From Variovorax sp. Root411 (GTDB lineage: Bacteria; Pseudomonadota; Gammaproteobacteria; Burkholderiales; Burkholderiaceae_C), in NCBI RefSeq assembly GCF_001425205.1, contig NZ_LMDW01000002.1, positions 236,777-300,776 of the forward strand: a stretch of DNA of 64,000 bases, in the 5' to 3' direction. Below are positions 54,496 to 64,000 of the stretch, one piece after another. The stretch's first letter is position 1, and each line of letters starts with the position of its first letter. The position numbers were made by a program, and so were the translations under genes. The notes under the pieces are model-generated. The model searched no databases and was not told the DNA's origin. It worked only from the letters and a program-made list of their open reading frames with translations.

Positions 54496-57400
54496 ACCAG
54501 CACCCGCTCGATGCCGCCCTGGTTGGCCGCGGCCACGTATTCGGGCATCCAGTCCTTGCCGAGGAGTTTGTTGGCCATCTCGACCACGATGTAGTCGGCT
54601 TCGAGCAGGCCGTTGTTCAGGTCGTTGCCGTAGCGCGAGAGGCCTTGCAGGCAGCTCGGGCAGCTGGTGAGGATCTTCACGTTGTCCTTCTCGCCGACCT
54701 TGCCGCTGTCGCGCAGCGCGGCTTCGCCCTTCTTCAGCTCCTCTTCCTTGCGGAAGCGGATCTGCGTCGAGATGTCCGGCCGCGACACGCCCAGCGTGCC
54801 CGACTCGCCGCAGCAGCGGTCGTTCTTGAGCACGTTGTCGCCGACCAGCGCCTTCACGGTCTTCATCGGGTCCTGCTGCTTCATCGGCGAATGGCACGGG
54901 TCGTGATAGAGGTAGCCGCCACCGCCGGCATCGGCCAGCGTGATGCCCTTCTCCAGCAGGTACTCGTGGATGTCGATGATGCGGCAGCCCGGGAAGATCT
55001 TGTCGAACTGGTAGCCCTGCAGCTGGTCGTAGCAGGTGCCGCAGCTCACCACCACCGTCTTGATGTCGAGGTAGTTGAGCGTGTTGGCCACACGGTGGAA
55101 GAGCACACGGTTGTCCGTGATCATCTTCTCGGCCTTGTCGTACTGCCCGCTGCCGCGTTGCGGATAGCCGCAGCACAGGTAGCCCGGCGGCAGCACGGTC
55201 TGCACACCCGCATGCCACAGCATGGCCTGCGTGGCGAGGCCGACCTGCGAGAACAACCGCTCCGACCCGCACCCCGGGAAGTAGAAGACCGCCTCGGTTT
55301 CCGAGGTGGTCGCCTTCGGGTTGCGGATGATCGGCACGTAGTCGGCGTCCTCGATGTCGAGCAGCGCGCGCGCCGTCTTCTTCGGCAGGTTGCCCGGCAT
55401 CTTCTTGTTGATGAAGTGGATCACCTGTTCCTTGACGGGTGCCGGGCCGAGCGTGGCCGGCGGCGCCGAGGTCTGCTTCTTCGCCAAGCCGCGCAGCAGG
55501 TCGTTGGCCAGGCGCTGCGCCTTGAAGCCCACGCCCACCATGCCCGCGCGCACCGCCTTGATGGTCTGCGGATTGGTCGCGTTGAGGAAGAACATCGCGG
55601 CCGCGTTGCCGGGACGGAAGCTCTTCTGCCCCATCTTGCGCAGCAGGTTGCGCATGTTCATCGACACGTCGCCGAAATCGATCTTCACCGGGCACGGCGT
55701 GAGGCACTTGTGGCACACGGTGCAGTGGTCGGCCACGTCCTCGAACTCTTCCCAGTGCTTGATGCTGATGCCGCGCCGCGTCTGCTCTTCGTAGAGGAAG
55801 GCCTCCACCAGCAGCGAGGTCGCGAGGATCTTGTTGCGCGGGCTGTAGAGCAGGTTGGCGCGCGGCACGTGCGTGGCGCACACCGGCTTGCACTTGCCGC
55901 AGCGCAGGCAGTCCTTCACGCTGTCGGCAATGGCGCCGATGTCGCTCTGCTGCATGATCAGCGACTCGTGCCCCATGAGGCCGAAGCTCGGCGTGTAGGC
56001 GTTGGTCAGGTCGGCATGCAGTTCCTGGACCTGGCCTGCCGGTGCGCGCAGCAGCTTGCCCTTGTTGAAGCGGCCTTCGGGGTCGACTTTGGCCTTGTAT
56101 TCGGTGAACGGACGCAACTCTTCGTCGCTCAGGAACTCGAGCTTGGTGATGCCGATGCCGTGCTCGCCCGAGATCACGCCGTCGAGGCTGCGCGCCAGCG
56201 CCATGATGCGCACCACCGCGGCATGCGCGGTCTGCAGCATGTCGTAGTTGTCGCTGTTGACGGGAATGTTGGTGTGCACGTTGCCGTCGCCCGCATGCAT
56301 GTGCAGCGCGACCCACACGCGGCCCTTGAGCACCTGCTTGTGGATGGCCACGCATTCGGCAACGATGGGTGCGAACTCCACGCCGCTGAAGATTTCCTGC
56401 AGCGGCTGGCGCAGCTGGGTCTTCCAGCTGGCGCGCAGGGTGTGGTCCTGCAGCTGCGGGAACAGCGTGTCGACGTCGCGCAGCCATTCGGCCCAGAGCG
56501 CACGCACGCTCTGCACCATCGCCACGGCCTGCGCCACGCGGTCTTCGAGCAGCTCGGCCGCCGGGATTTCATGCGCATCGTCGGTCTTGCCCAGCGGCAG
56601 GTTGCCGCGCAGCAGGAAGGCTTCGAGCGCGTCGGTGAGCGCAAGCTTGTTCTGCAGCGAGAGCTCGATGTTGATGCGCTCGATGCCGTCGCTGTACTCG
56701 GCCATGCGCGGCAGCGGGATCACCACGTCTTCGTTGATCTTGAAGGCGTTGGTGTGCTTGCTGATGGCGGCCGTGCGCTTGCGGTCGAGCCAGAACTTCT
56801 TGCGCGCCTCGGGGCTGATGGCGATGAAGCCTTCGCCGCTGCGCGAGTTGGCGATGCGCACCACCTCGGAGGTGACGCGGGCCACGTCATCGGCGTCGTC
56901 GCCGGCGATGTCGCCGAACAGCACCATCTTCGGCAGGCCGCCGTGCTTCTTCGATTTGGTGGCGTAACCCACGGCCTTCAGGTAGCGGTCGTCCAGGTGC
57001 TCCAGGCCGGCCAGCAGGACCCCCGATCGCTTCTGCTCGGCGAACATGAAGTCCTTGATCTCGACGATGCTGGGCACGGCGTCCTTGGCGTTGCCGAAGA
57101 ACTCCAGGCACACGGTGCGCGTGTGCGCGGGCATCTTGTGCACCACCCAGCGGCAACTGGTAATGAGGCCGTCGCAGCCCTCCTTCTGGATGCCCGGCAG
57201 GCCCGAGAGGAACTTGTCGGTCACGTCCTTGCCGAGGCCTTCCTTGCGGAAGGTGCGGCCGGGAATGTCGAGGCGCTCGGTGCGCAGCTTCGTCTTGCCG
57301 TCGGCCGCGTAGTACTGCAGCTCGAACACGGCGCTCTCGGCGTCATGGATCTTGCCGAGGTTGTGGCCGATGCGCGTGATTTCGAGCCATTCGGCCTGCG

Positions 57401-58370
57401 GCGTCACCATGCGCCACGAGGCGAGGTTGTCGAGCGCGGTGCCCCAGAGCACGGCCTTCTTGCCGCCCGCGTTCATGGCCACATTGCCGCCGACGCACGA
57501 GGCCTCGGCCGAGGTCGGGTCGACCGCGAACACGAAGCCAGCGCGCTCGGCCGCATCGGCCACGCGCTGGGTGACCACGCCGGCTTCGGTCCAGATGGTG
57601 GGCACCCGGGCTTCGAGGCCGGGCAGCGAGACGTGCTCGACCTCGGTCATCGCCTCGAGCTTCTCGGTGTTGATGACCACGCTTTTCCATGTCAGCGGGA
57701 TGGCGCCGCCGGTGTAGCCGGTGCCGCCGCCGCGCGGGATGATGGTCAGGCCCAGCTCGATGCAGCCCTTCACCAGCAGCGCCATCTCGGCCTCGGTGTC
57801 GGGGCACAGCACGACGAACGGGTATTCCACGCGCCAGTCAGTGGCGTCGGTGACGTGCGAGACGCGCGACAGGCCGTCGAACTTGATGTTGTCCTTGGCC
57901 GTGAGCCGGCGCAGTGCGCGCGTGGCCTTGCGGCGCAGGGCGGCGACGTCGCGGAACTTGGTGTCGAAGGCCGCCACCGCCTCGCCCACGAGGCCGGTGA
58001 GTTCACCCACGAGCTGGTCGCGCGGCAGGTCGCTGTCGGGGGTGCGGCGCTTCTGCACCTCGGCCAGGCGGTGCCGCAGGGCATCGACCAGCTGGCCGCG
58101 GCGTCGCGGGTTGTCGAGCAGGTCATCGACGAGGTAGGGGTTGCGCTGCACCACCCAGATGTCGCCGAGCACTTCGTAGAGCATGCGCGCCGATCGGCCG
58201 GTGCGGCGCTCGGCGCGCAGGGTCTGGAGCAATTCCCAGCCGCGCTCGCCCAGCAGGCGAATCACGATCTCTCGGTCGGAGAAGCTGGTGTAGTTGTACG
58301 GGATCTCGCGCAGTCGTACGGGCTCTGCGGCCTGTGACAACAGCGTATTCAACGCGGTCGGAGCATTCAT
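54492..58370 (-). CDS. Giant FAD-linked oxidase fused to a 4Fe-4S (GlcF/CCG-type) module
   Basis: A 1292-residue protein. Residues about 1-140 match DUF3683. A FAD-binding PCMH domain follows ([40 protein letters not shown]), then an FAD-oxidase C-terminal domain with [15 protein letters not shown] and [13 protein letters not shown]. Two ferredoxin-like motifs come next ([11 protein letters not shown] and [12 protein letters not shown]), then CCG domains ([19 protein letters not shown]). This is GlcD plus GlcF, or a D-2-hydroxyacid dehydrogenase such as a quinone-linked D-lactate dehydrogenase, in one chain. The substrate is inferred. The ATG at 58370 is used. The downstream HIT gene overlaps by 4 bp. 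Confidence 0.88.
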   Translation of the reverse strand: MNAPTALNTLLSQAAEPVRLREIPYNYTSFSDREIVIRLLGERGWELLQTLRAERRTGRSARMLYEVLGDIWVVQRNPYLVDDLLDNPRRRGQLVDALRHRLAEVQKRRTPDSDLPRDQLVGELTGLVGEAVAAFDTKFRDVAALRRKATRALRRLTAKDNIKFDGLSRVSHVTDATDWRVEYPFVVLCPDTEAEMALLVKGCIELGLTIIPRGGGTGYTGGAIPLTWKSVVINTEKLEAMTEVEHVSLPGLEARVPTIWTEAGVVTQRVADAAERAGFVFAVDPTSAEASCVGGNVAMNAGGKKAVLWGTALDNLASWRMVTPQAEWLEITRIGHNLGKIHDAESAVFELQYYAADGKTKLRTERLDIPGRTFRKEGLGKDVTDKFLSGLPGIQKEGCDGLITSCRWVVHKMPAHTRTVCLEFFGNAKDAVPSIVEIKDFMFAEQKRSGVLLAGLEHLDDRYLKAVGYATKSKKHGGLPKMVLFGDIAGDDADDVARVTSEVVRIANSRSGEGFIAISPEARKKFWLDRKRTAAISKHTNAFKINEDVVIPLPRMAEYSDGIERINIELSLQNKLALTDALEAFLLRGNLPLGKTDDAHEIPAAELLEDRVAQAVAMVQSVRALWAEWLRDVDTLFPQLQDHTLRASWKTQLRQPLQEIFSGVEFAPIVAECVAIHKQVLKGRVWVALHMHAGDGNVHTNIPVNSDNYDMLQTAHAAVVRIMALARSLDGVISGEHGIGITKLEFLSDEELRPFTEYKAKVDPEGRFNKGKLLRAPAGQVQELHADLTNAYTPSFGLMGHESLIMQQSDIGAIADSVKDCLRCGKCKPVCATHVPRANLLYSPRNKILATSLLVEAFLYEEQTRRGISIKHWEEFEDVADHCTVCHKCLTPCPVKIDFGDVSMNMRNLLRKMGQKSFRPGNAAAMFFLNATNPQTIKAVRAGMVGVGFKAQRLANDLLRGLAKKQTSAPPATLGPAPVKEQVIHFINKKMPGNLPKKTARALLDIEDADYVPIIRNPKATTSETEAVFYFPGCGSERLFSQVGLATQAMLWHAGVQTVLPPGYLCCGYPQRGSGQYDKAEKMITDNRVLFHRVANTLNYLDIKTVVVSCGTCYDQLQGYQFDKIFPGCRIIDIHEYLLEKGITLADAGGGGYLYHDPCHSPMKQQDPMKTVKALVGDNVLKNDRCCGESGTLGVSRPDISTQIRFRKEEELKKGEAALRDSGKVGEKDNVKILTSCPSCLQGLSRYGNDLNNGLLEADYIVVEMANKLLGKDWMPEYVAAANQGGIERVLV

Positions 58371-58556
58371 CGGGTGGGGCCCTTGGCCAGGCGCTGCGCG
58401 CCCATGTAGCCGGGGGGTCGATTTTAGGGCAGGCCTTGGGGGCTTTGCCTTGCCCTGCCGCTATTCCCTGTGGCGGGCCCGATGCCTGCCGCGGCGTGGA
58501 GGCCGCCGGCCCTCACCCCTGCCCTCTGCCAGAGGGAAAGGGAGAAAAACCGGGGC

Positions 58557-59789
58557 TTAGAACAGCACCCGGCTGCGGATCGTCCCACTCACCTTCGCCA
58601 ACTTTTCCAGCGCCAGATCGGACGAGGCGGCGTCGATGTCCATCACGACGTAACCGATCTTCTCGTTGGTCTGCAGGAACTGGGACGAGATGTTGATGTT
58701 GTTGTCCGAGAAGATCTTGTTGATCTCGGACAGCACGCCCGGCACGTTGCGGTGGATGTGCAGCAGGCGGTGCTTGCCGGGGTGAGCAGGCAGCGCCACC
58801 TCCGGAAAGTTGACGGAAGAAGTCGAGGTGCCGTTGTCGCTGTACTTGACCAGCTTCTCGGCCACCTCCAGCCCGATGTTGGCCTGCGCCTCCATCGTCG
58901 AGCCGCCGATGTGCGGCGTCAGGATCACGTTGTCCAGCCCCCGCAGCGGCGACTGGAACTCGTCCTTGTTGGTACGCGGCTCCACCGGGAACACGTCGAC
59001 GGCGGCGCCCAGCAGCTTCTTGCTCTTCAGGGCCTCGGCCAGCGGTTCGATCTCGACCACCGTGCCGCGCGACGCGTTCAGCAAGATGGCGCCCGGCTTC
59101 ATCGCGGCGATCTCGGCCGCACCGATCATCCACTGGGTGGCCTGGGTCTCGGGCACGTGCAGGGTCACGATGTCGCTCTGGGCCAGCAGCTGATGCAGCT
59201 CGCGCACCTGGCGGGCGTTGCCCAGCGGCAGCTTGGTGACCACGTCGTAGAAGGCCACGTGCATGCCCAGCGCCTCGGCCAGCACCGACAGCTGCGCGCC
59301 GATCGAGCCGTAGCCGACGATGCCCAGCGTCTTGCCGCGGATTTCAAACGCGTTGTCGGCCGACTTGAGCCAGCCGCCGCGGTGCGCCACCGCGCTCTTC
59401 TCGGGCACGCCGCGCAGCAGCAGGATGGCTTCGGCCAGCACCAGCTCGGCCACGGAGCGGGTGTTGGAGTAAGGGGCATTGAACACGGCCACGCCGTGCT
59501 CGCGCGCCGCCTCGAGGTCGACCTGGTTGGTGCCGATGCAGAAGCACCCGGCCGCCACCAGCTTGTGGGCGGCGGCGAACACCTCGGCCGTCAGCTGGGT
59601 GCGCGAACGGATGCCCAGGAAGTGAACGTCGGCGATCTTGGCCTTGAGCTCGGCGTCGGGCAGTGCGCCCGGCAGCGACTCGATGTTGGTGTAGCCGGCG
59701 GCGCGCAGCACCTCTACGGCCGAGGGGTGGATGCCTTCGAGCAAGAGGAACTTGATCCTGCTTTTGTCGAGGGAGGTTTTGCTGCTCAT
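58557..59789 (-). CDS. serA: D-3-phosphoglycerate dehydrogenase
   Basis: SerA oxidises 3-phosphoglycerate, the first step of serine synthesis. The 410-residue length equals E. coli SerA. It has LLEGIHPSAVEVLRAAGYTN, the NAD motif LGIVGYGSIGAQLSVLAEAL, LLNASRGTVVEIEPLAEALK with the catalytic Arg, NVILTPHIGGSTMEAQANIG with the catalytic His, and a C-terminal ACT domain (RLLHIHRNVPGVLSEINKIF) that binds serine for feedback inhibition. The ATG at 59789 is used. The 227 bp upstream, shared with divergent ugpB, show no gene. The GlcD/GlcF fusion lies upstream on the same strand. Confidence 0.95.
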   Translation of the reverse strand: MSSKTSLDKSRIKFLLLEGIHPSAVEVLRAAGYTNIESLPGALPDAELKAKIADVHFLGIRSRTQLTAEVFAAAHKLVAAGCFCIGTNQVDLEAAREHGVAVFNAPYSNTRSVAELVLAEAILLLRGVPEKSAVAHRGGWLKSADNAFEIRGKTLGIVGYGSIGAQLSVLAEALGMHVAFYDVVTKLPLGNARQVRELHQLLAQSDIVTLHVPETQATQWMIGAAEIAAMKPGAILLNASRGTVVEIEPLAEALKSKKLLGAAVDVFPVEPRTNKDEFQSPLRGLDNVILTPHIGGSTMEAQANIGLEVAEKLVKYSDNGTSTSSVNFPEVALPAHPGKHRLLHIHRNVPGVLSEINKIFSDNNINISSQFLQTNEKIGYVVMDIDAASSDLALEKLAKVSGTIRSRVLF

Positions 59790-60017
59790 GGCGGTCTCGC
59801 GGAAGCCCCGGCCATGGCGACAAGCCAGGCCAGGAAAAGGGAGGGCGATGCTAGCATGGTGCAGCGCAGCATGCAGGGCCACCACCCGCGCCGGGCATGA
59901 GGCCAAAGGGGTTTCCCTGATTGGAAGAAGGCGGCGCTCCGTGCGCCAATGTGACGCGGCTGTGTCATGCACATGCCCTAGCATCCGCGCTTTCCATTTT
60001 TCCCTTCAGGAGTCTTC

Positions 60018-61328
60018 ATGCGATTCAAGACGCTCGCGCTGGCATCGGCGTTGGCCGCCACGCTGTTCAACGTGGCACAGGCCCAGACCGAGATCCAGTG
60101 GTGGCACTCGATGACCGCCGTCAACAACGAGTGGGTCAACGACCTGGCCAAGCAGTTCAACGAGAGCCAGAAGGAATACAAGGTCGTGCCGACCTTCAAG
60201 GGCACGTACGACGAATCGATGACGGCGTCCATCGCGGCCTTCCGCGCCGGCAACGCCCCGCACATCCTGCAGGTGTTCGAAGTGGGCACCGCCACCATGA
60301 TGGCCAGCAAGGGGGCGATCATCCCGGTCGGCCAGGTCATGAAGGACGCGGGCGAGAAGTTCGACCCGGCCGCCTACATCCCCGCTGTGGCCGGCTACTA
60401 CACCGCTCCCAACGGCCAGATGCTGAGCTTCCCGTTCAACAGCTCGACCACCATCTTCTATTTCAACAAGGACGCCTTCAAGGCCGCCGGGCTGCCCACC
60501 GACAAGGCCCCGTCGACCTGGCCCGAAGTGGTGGCAGCCGCCGCCAAGCTCAAGGCCAGCGGCCACAAGTGCCCGTTCACCACGGCCTGGCAGAACTGGA
60601 CGCAGGTCGAGAGCTTCTCGGCCTGGCACAACGTGGAGTTCGCGAGCAAGTCCAACGGCCTGCAGGGCCTGGACGCGCGCCTGAAGGTGAATTCGCCGCT
60701 GCACCAGCGCCACATCGAGAACCTGGCCAGCATGGCCAAGCAGGGCCTGTTCATCTACAAGGGCCGCGGCAACGTGCCTGAAGCGTCGTTCGTCTCGGGC
60801 GAGTGCGCCATGATCAACACGTCTTCCGGCTTCTACGGCAACGTGGCCAAGAACGCCAAGTTCGCCTACGGCCTCGCCCCCCTGCCCTACTACCCGGACG
60901 TGCCGGGCGCACCGCAGAACACCGTGATCGGCGGCGCCAGCCTGTGGGTCATGTCGGGCAAGAAGGCCGCCGAGTACAAGGGCGTGGCCAAGTTCTTCAG
61001 CTTCATCTCGACGCCTGAAGTGCAGTCCGCCAGCCACAAGCGCACCGGCTACCTGCCGGTGACCACCGCCTCGTACAAGCTCACCGAAGAATCGGGCTTC
61101 TACAAGCAGAACCCGGGCACCGACGTGGCCGTGACGCAGATGATCCGCAAGGTCACCGACAAGAGCCGCGGCATCCGCCTGGGCAACTACGTGCAGATCC
61201 GCGCCATCGAGGACGAAGAGCTCGAACAGGTCTGGAACGGCAAGAAGACCGCCAAGGAAGCGCTCGACGCCATCGTGACCCGCGGCAACGAGCAACTGGA
61301 ACGCTTCCAGAAAGCAAACAAAAGCTGA
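60018..61328 (+). CDS. ugpB: Glycerol-3-phosphate ABC transporter periplasmic binding protein
   Basis: The periplasmic receptor for sn-glycerol-3-phosphate and its diesters. The 436-residue protein has a signal peptide (MRFKTLALASALAATLFNVA, cleavage near AQA-QT) and begins TEIQWWHSMTAVNNEWVNDL. It includes QFNESQKEYKVVPTFKGTYD, VGQVMKDAGEKFDPAAYIPA, GQMLSFPFNSSTTIFYFNKD and VSGECAMINTSSGFYGNVAK, the UgpB pattern. The ATG at 60018 has AGGAG upstream. TAGCAT at 59979-59984 could be the -10 box. It is separated from ugpA by 109 bp with a perfect hairpin. Confidence 0.94.
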   Translation: MRFKTLALASALAATLFNVAQAQTEIQWWHSMTAVNNEWVNDLAKQFNESQKEYKVVPTFKGTYDESMTASIAAFRAGNAPHILQVFEVGTATMMASKGAIIPVGQVMKDAGEKFDPAAYIPAVAGYYTAPNGQMLSFPFNSSTTIFYFNKDAFKAAGLPTDKAPSTWPEVVAAAAKLKASGHKCPFTTAWQNWTQVESFSAWHNVEFASKSNGLQGLDARLKVNSPLHQRHIENLASMAKQGLFIYKGRGNVPEASFVSGECAMINTSSGFYGNVAKNAKFAYGLAPLPYYPDVPGAPQNTVIGGASLWVMSGKKAAEYKGVAKFFSFISTPEVQSASHKRTGYLPVTTASYKLTEESGFYKQNPGTDVAVTQMIRKVTDKSRGIRLGNYVQIRAIEDEELEQVWNGKKTAKEALDAIVTRGNEQLERFQKANKS

Positions 61329-61374
61329 CGATTGAAGCTCGGACCCCGGCGTCCGGCTAATATCGCCCGCCCCC

Positions 61375-61400
61375 CGGCCACTCTTCTACAAGAGTGGCCG
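61375..61400 (+). promoter_or_regulatory. Perfect intra-operon hairpin between ugpB and ugpA
   Basis: CGGCCACTCTT and AAGAGTGGCCG form an 11-bp perfect stem with a CTAC loop, 46 bp after the ugpB stop and 37 bp before the ugpA start. TTTTTT begins at 61410, 10 nt after the stem, too far for a classical terminator. The likely role is partial termination or 3'-end protection of ugpB mRNA, giving more binding protein than permease. Confidence 0.65.
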
Positions 61401-61437
61401 CGGCGGGATTTTTTACGTAGAGGGTTACGAGGGGTTC

Positions 61438-62319
61438 ATGGAAAAACGCGTCTTCTTTCGCTCGGGCTGGCTACCCTGGCTGCTGCTGACACCGCAGATG
61501 GCGGTGATCCTCGTGTTTTTCTTCTGGCCGGCGGGGCAGGCCATCCTGCAATCGCTCCAGCAGCAGGACGCATTCGGCACATCCGTCGACTTCGTCGGAC
61601 TGCAGAACTTCAAGGACCTGTTCGACGACCCGGCCTACGGCGAGTCGTTCAAGACCACCGCCGTCTTCTCGGTGCTGGTGGCCACCATCGGCCTGAGCCT
61701 GTCGCTGACGCTGGCCGTCTTTGCCGATCGCATCGTGAGCGGCGGCATGTTCTACAAGACCATGCTGATCCTGCCCTACGCCGTGGCGCCCGCTGTAGCG
61801 GCCGTGCTGTGGGTCTTCATGTTCTCGCCGTCGCTGGGCGTCGTAGCCTATGCGCTCGGCAAGATTGGCATCAACTGGAACCACCTGCTCGACTCGGGCC
61901 ACGCCATGACGCTGATCGTGATGGCCTCGGTGTGGAAGCAGATTTCCTACAACTTCCTGTTCTTCCTGGCCGGCCTGCAGTCCATTCCGAAGTCGCTGAT
62001 CGAGGCAGCCGCCATCGACGGCGCGCGCCCGTGGCGCCGCTTCTGGACCGTGCAGTTCCCGCTGCTGTCGCCCACCACCTTCTTCCTGCTGGTGATCAAC
62101 GTGGTCTACGCCTTCTTCGACACCTTCGCGATCGTCGATGCGGCCACCCAGGGCGGCCCGGGCAAGGACACCACCATCCTGGTCTACAAGGTCTACCACG
62201 ACGGCTTCAAGGGCCTGGACCTGGGCGGTTCGGCCGCACAGTCGGTGGTGCTGATGGTGATCGTGGTGGCGCTCACGGTCATCCAGTTCCGCTACGTCGA
62301 GAAGAAAGTTCAGTACTGA
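61438..62319 (+). CDS. ugpA: Glycerol-3-phosphate ABC transporter permease UgpA
   Basis: An inner-membrane permease for sn-glycerol-3-phosphate import. The 293-residue protein has six hydrophobic segments: [20 protein letters not shown] first, and the EAA loop [20 protein letters not shown] near residue 200. [20 protein letters not shown], a permease motif typical of UgpA, follows. The ATG at 61438 has GAGGGG upstream. ugpE begins 42 bp downstream. Confidence 0.93.
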   Translation: MEKRVFFRSGWLPWLLLTPQMAVILVFFFWPAGQAILQSLQQQDAFGTSVDFVGLQNFKDLFDDPAYGESFKTTAVFSVLVATIGLSLSLTLAVFADRIVSGGMFYKTMLILPYAVAPAVAAVLWVFMFSPSLGVVAYALGKIGINWNHLLDSGHAMTLIVMASVWKQISYNFLFFLAGLQSIPKSLIEAAAIDGARPWRRFWTVQFPLLSPTTFFLLVINVVYAFFDTFAIVDAATQGGPGKDTTILVYKVYHDGFKGLDLGGSAAQSVVLMVIVVALTVIQFRYVEKKVQY

Positions 62320-62361
62320 AGATGAAGCAACAACAGAAACACCGACTCGGCGGAGCCCAGC

Positions 62362-63213
62362 ATGGTTGAGAAACGCGGCACCCACGGCATCCTGGCCCAC
62401 GTCGTCATGATCCTCGGCGTCTTGATCGTCGCCTTCCCGCTCTACCTGGCGTTCGTGGCCTCCACCCACACGGCACAGGAAATCGTGCAGGCGCCGATGC
62501 CGCTCCTGCCCGGCTCGAACATCGTCGACAGTTACAAGGGCGCGCTCTTCGGTCGCGAGAACAGCGCGGGCTCCAACGCACCGGTGGCGCACATGATGTG
62601 GGTGAGCTTCGTGACGGCGATGGTGATCGCCATCGGCAAGATCTCGATCTCGCTGCTGTCGGCCTTCGCCATCGTCTACTTCCGCTTCCCGTTCAAGAAG
62701 ATCTGCTTCTGGGCCATCTTCGTGACGCTGATGCTGCCGGTGGAGGTGCGCATCCTGCCCACCTACAAGGTGCTGTCGGATCTGAACATGCTCAACACGT
62801 ACGCGGGCCTCACGGTGCCGCTGATCGCGTCGGCCACGGCAACCTTCCTGTTCCGCCAGTTCTTCCTGACCGTGCCCGACGAGCTCACCGAGGCCTCGCG
62901 CATGGACGGCGCGAGCCCGATGCGCTTCTTCTTCGACGTGCTGCTGCCGCTGTCGAAGACCTCGATCGCGGCGCTGTTCGTGATCCAGTTCATCTACGGC
63001 TGGAACCAGTACCTATGGCCGCTGCTGGCGACCACGAGCGAAGACATGTACCCCGTGGTGGTCGGCATCAAGCGAATGATTGCCGGCGGCGACGGACAGA
63101 ACGAATGGAACGTCGTGATGGCCACCGCCATCCTCGCCATGCTGCCGCCCGCGCTGGTGGTTGTGCTGATGCAAAAGTGGTTCGTCAAGGGCCTCGTGGA
63201 CACTGAGAAATAG
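62362..63213 (+). CDS. ugpE: Glycerol-3-phosphate ABC transporter permease UgpE
   Basis: The second permease of the Ugp importer. The 283-residue protein starts HGILAHVVMILGVLIVAFPL and has six membrane segments, VTLMLPVEVRILPTYKVLSD and the EAA-type loop TEASRMDGASPMRFFFDVLL (residues about 175-195), then YGWNQYLWPLLATTSEDMYP, all characteristic of UgpE. The ATG at 62362 is used; a 15-codon frame (62322-62369) overlaps this start. Its stop is immediately followed by a family B repeat that separates it from ugpC. Confidence 0.93.
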   Translation: MVEKRGTHGILAHVVMILGVLIVAFPLYLAFVASTHTAQEIVQAPMPLLPGSNIVDSYKGALFGRENSAGSNAPVAHMMWVSFVTAMVIAIGKISISLLSAFAIVYFRFPFKKICFWAIFVTLMLPVEVRILPTYKVLSDLNMLNTYAGLTVPLIASATATFLFRQFFLTVPDELTEASRMDGASPMRFFFDVLLPLSKTSIAALFVIQFIYGWNQYLWPLLATTSEDMYPVVVGIKRMIAGGDGQNEWNVVMATAILAMLPPALVVVLMQKWFVKGLVDTEK

Positions 63214-63311
63214 GCTCGCCCCCAGGCTTCGCGCACTTCGTGTCGCTACGCCTTCCCCCTACCGGGGGCACCACCAGCGGCCCGGCAAAGCCGGTTCCGC
63301 GGTGGTTCTGG
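63213..63311 (+). repeat. Interspersed intergenic repeat, family B, copy 3 (inside the ugp operon)
   Basis: It starts at the last base of the ugpE stop codon with GGCTCGCCCCCAGGCTTCGC and continues through CACTTCGTGTCGCT, CCCCCTACCGGGGG and CAAAGCCGGTTCCGCGGTGG. Its first 35 bp are identical to copy 1 at 7881. It accounts for most of the 140-bp gap between ugpE and ugpC, which are otherwise expected to be close together. Confidence 0.8.
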
Positions 63312-63353
63312 AAATAACAGCGCCTCGTGGTCGAGGCCGAAATCGAGAAGAAC

Positions 63354-64000
<647 letters not shown>

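Noticed and set aside
53934-58337. Very long open frame on the plus strand opposite the giant oxidoreductase
   Set aside because: It is antisense to a gene with many recognisable motifs, is rich in His, Arg, Val and Ala as expected for a GC-rich shadow frame, and shows no domain.
58430-58550. GC-rich imperfect repeats between the giant oxidoreductase and serA as a third repeat family
   Set aside because: Only a short resemblance (CCCTCTGCCAGAGGG) to the hairpin at 22056 is seen; there is too little similarity for a family.
59961-59984. Pho box or CRP-like site (TGTGTCATGCACA) upstream of ugpB
   Set aside because: The arms are only 4 bp and the spacing does not match the PhoB or CRP consensus; ugp genes are PhoB-regulated in E. 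coli, but this site does not show it.
62322-62369. 15-codon reading frame overlapping the ugpE start
   Set aside because: It has no ribosome-binding site of note and begins 2 bp after the ugpA stop; it could aid coupling, but nothing in its sequence supports a real peptide.

Overview
The window reads as a chromosome segment from a high-GC betaproteobacterium of the Comamonadaceae, most probably Variovorax or a close relative. This is inferred from protein character and gene order (gpsA-secB-grxC-rhodanese facing gpmA-ctpA-moeB; FmdB-DUF502-aspS-nudB-EEP; a DUF3460 protein beside scpA), not from a database match. Almost all DNA is coding. I see no rRNA, tRNA, CRISPR array, prophage or insertion sequence. 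The two edge genes (an FdhF/YdeP-like oxidoreductase at the left, ugpC at the right) run out of the window.

Layout: 1-6434 is a molybdenum/formate block on the minus strand: an FdhF-like molybdoenzyme, modC, modA, modB and a short modE with a probable ModE box, then an OFA-family oxalate/formate-type transporter and a LysR regulator. 6757-15923 is mostly housekeeping: mrp/apbC, a patatin-like lipase, yceH, a secreted phosphodiester glycosidase, NAD-type isocitrate dehydrogenase, metG, a small lipoprotein and a SulP transporter. 15927-25640 holds a BamE-like lipoprotein, a DUF3460 protein, scpA and a cofactor cluster: nadB, panB, panC, queE and queD on plus, facing nadA and nadC on minus, then gpsA and secB. 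25768-31610 continues with grxC, a rhodanese, gpmA, a CtpA protease, a MoeB/ThiF enzyme and an AsmA protein.

31856-34389 is a signalling locus: an orphan receiver, a NarL-type regulator and a CHASE3 histidine kinase. 34584-37532 is an envelope-stress-like cluster (DUF1328, DUF883, YqjE-like, an unknown protein, a ferritin-like protein, facing a BON lipoprotein and a CsbD protein). 37656-45375 runs on minus: a DUF429 protein, an EamA transporter, a BLUF photoreceptor, folE, an EEP nuclease, nudB, a CcdB-type toxin with a Phd/CcdA hybrid antitoxin, aspS, DUF502 and FmdB. 45443-49493 is potFGHI for polyamine uptake. 49541-53510 is ubiB-ubiJ-(Tim44)-ubiE. 53645-59789 holds DUF971, HIT, a giant GlcD/GlcF-type fusion and serA. 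60018-64000 is ugpB-ugpA-ugpE-ugpC for glycerol-3-phosphate uptake.

The most notable non-coding content is two dispersed repeat families. Family A (two copies, 1467-1670 and 6501-6705) is a composite palindrome built from two hairpin units whose loops are complementary. Family B (three copies, near 7880, 40576 and 63213) is a GC-rich intergenic repeat of about 95 bp that sits in promoter regions and inside the ugp operon. The other standouts are the chimeric toxin-antitoxin pair lodged between aspS and nudB, a mod system whose ModE and ModC both lack the molybdate-binding Mop domains, and a perfect hairpin between ugpB and ugpA.
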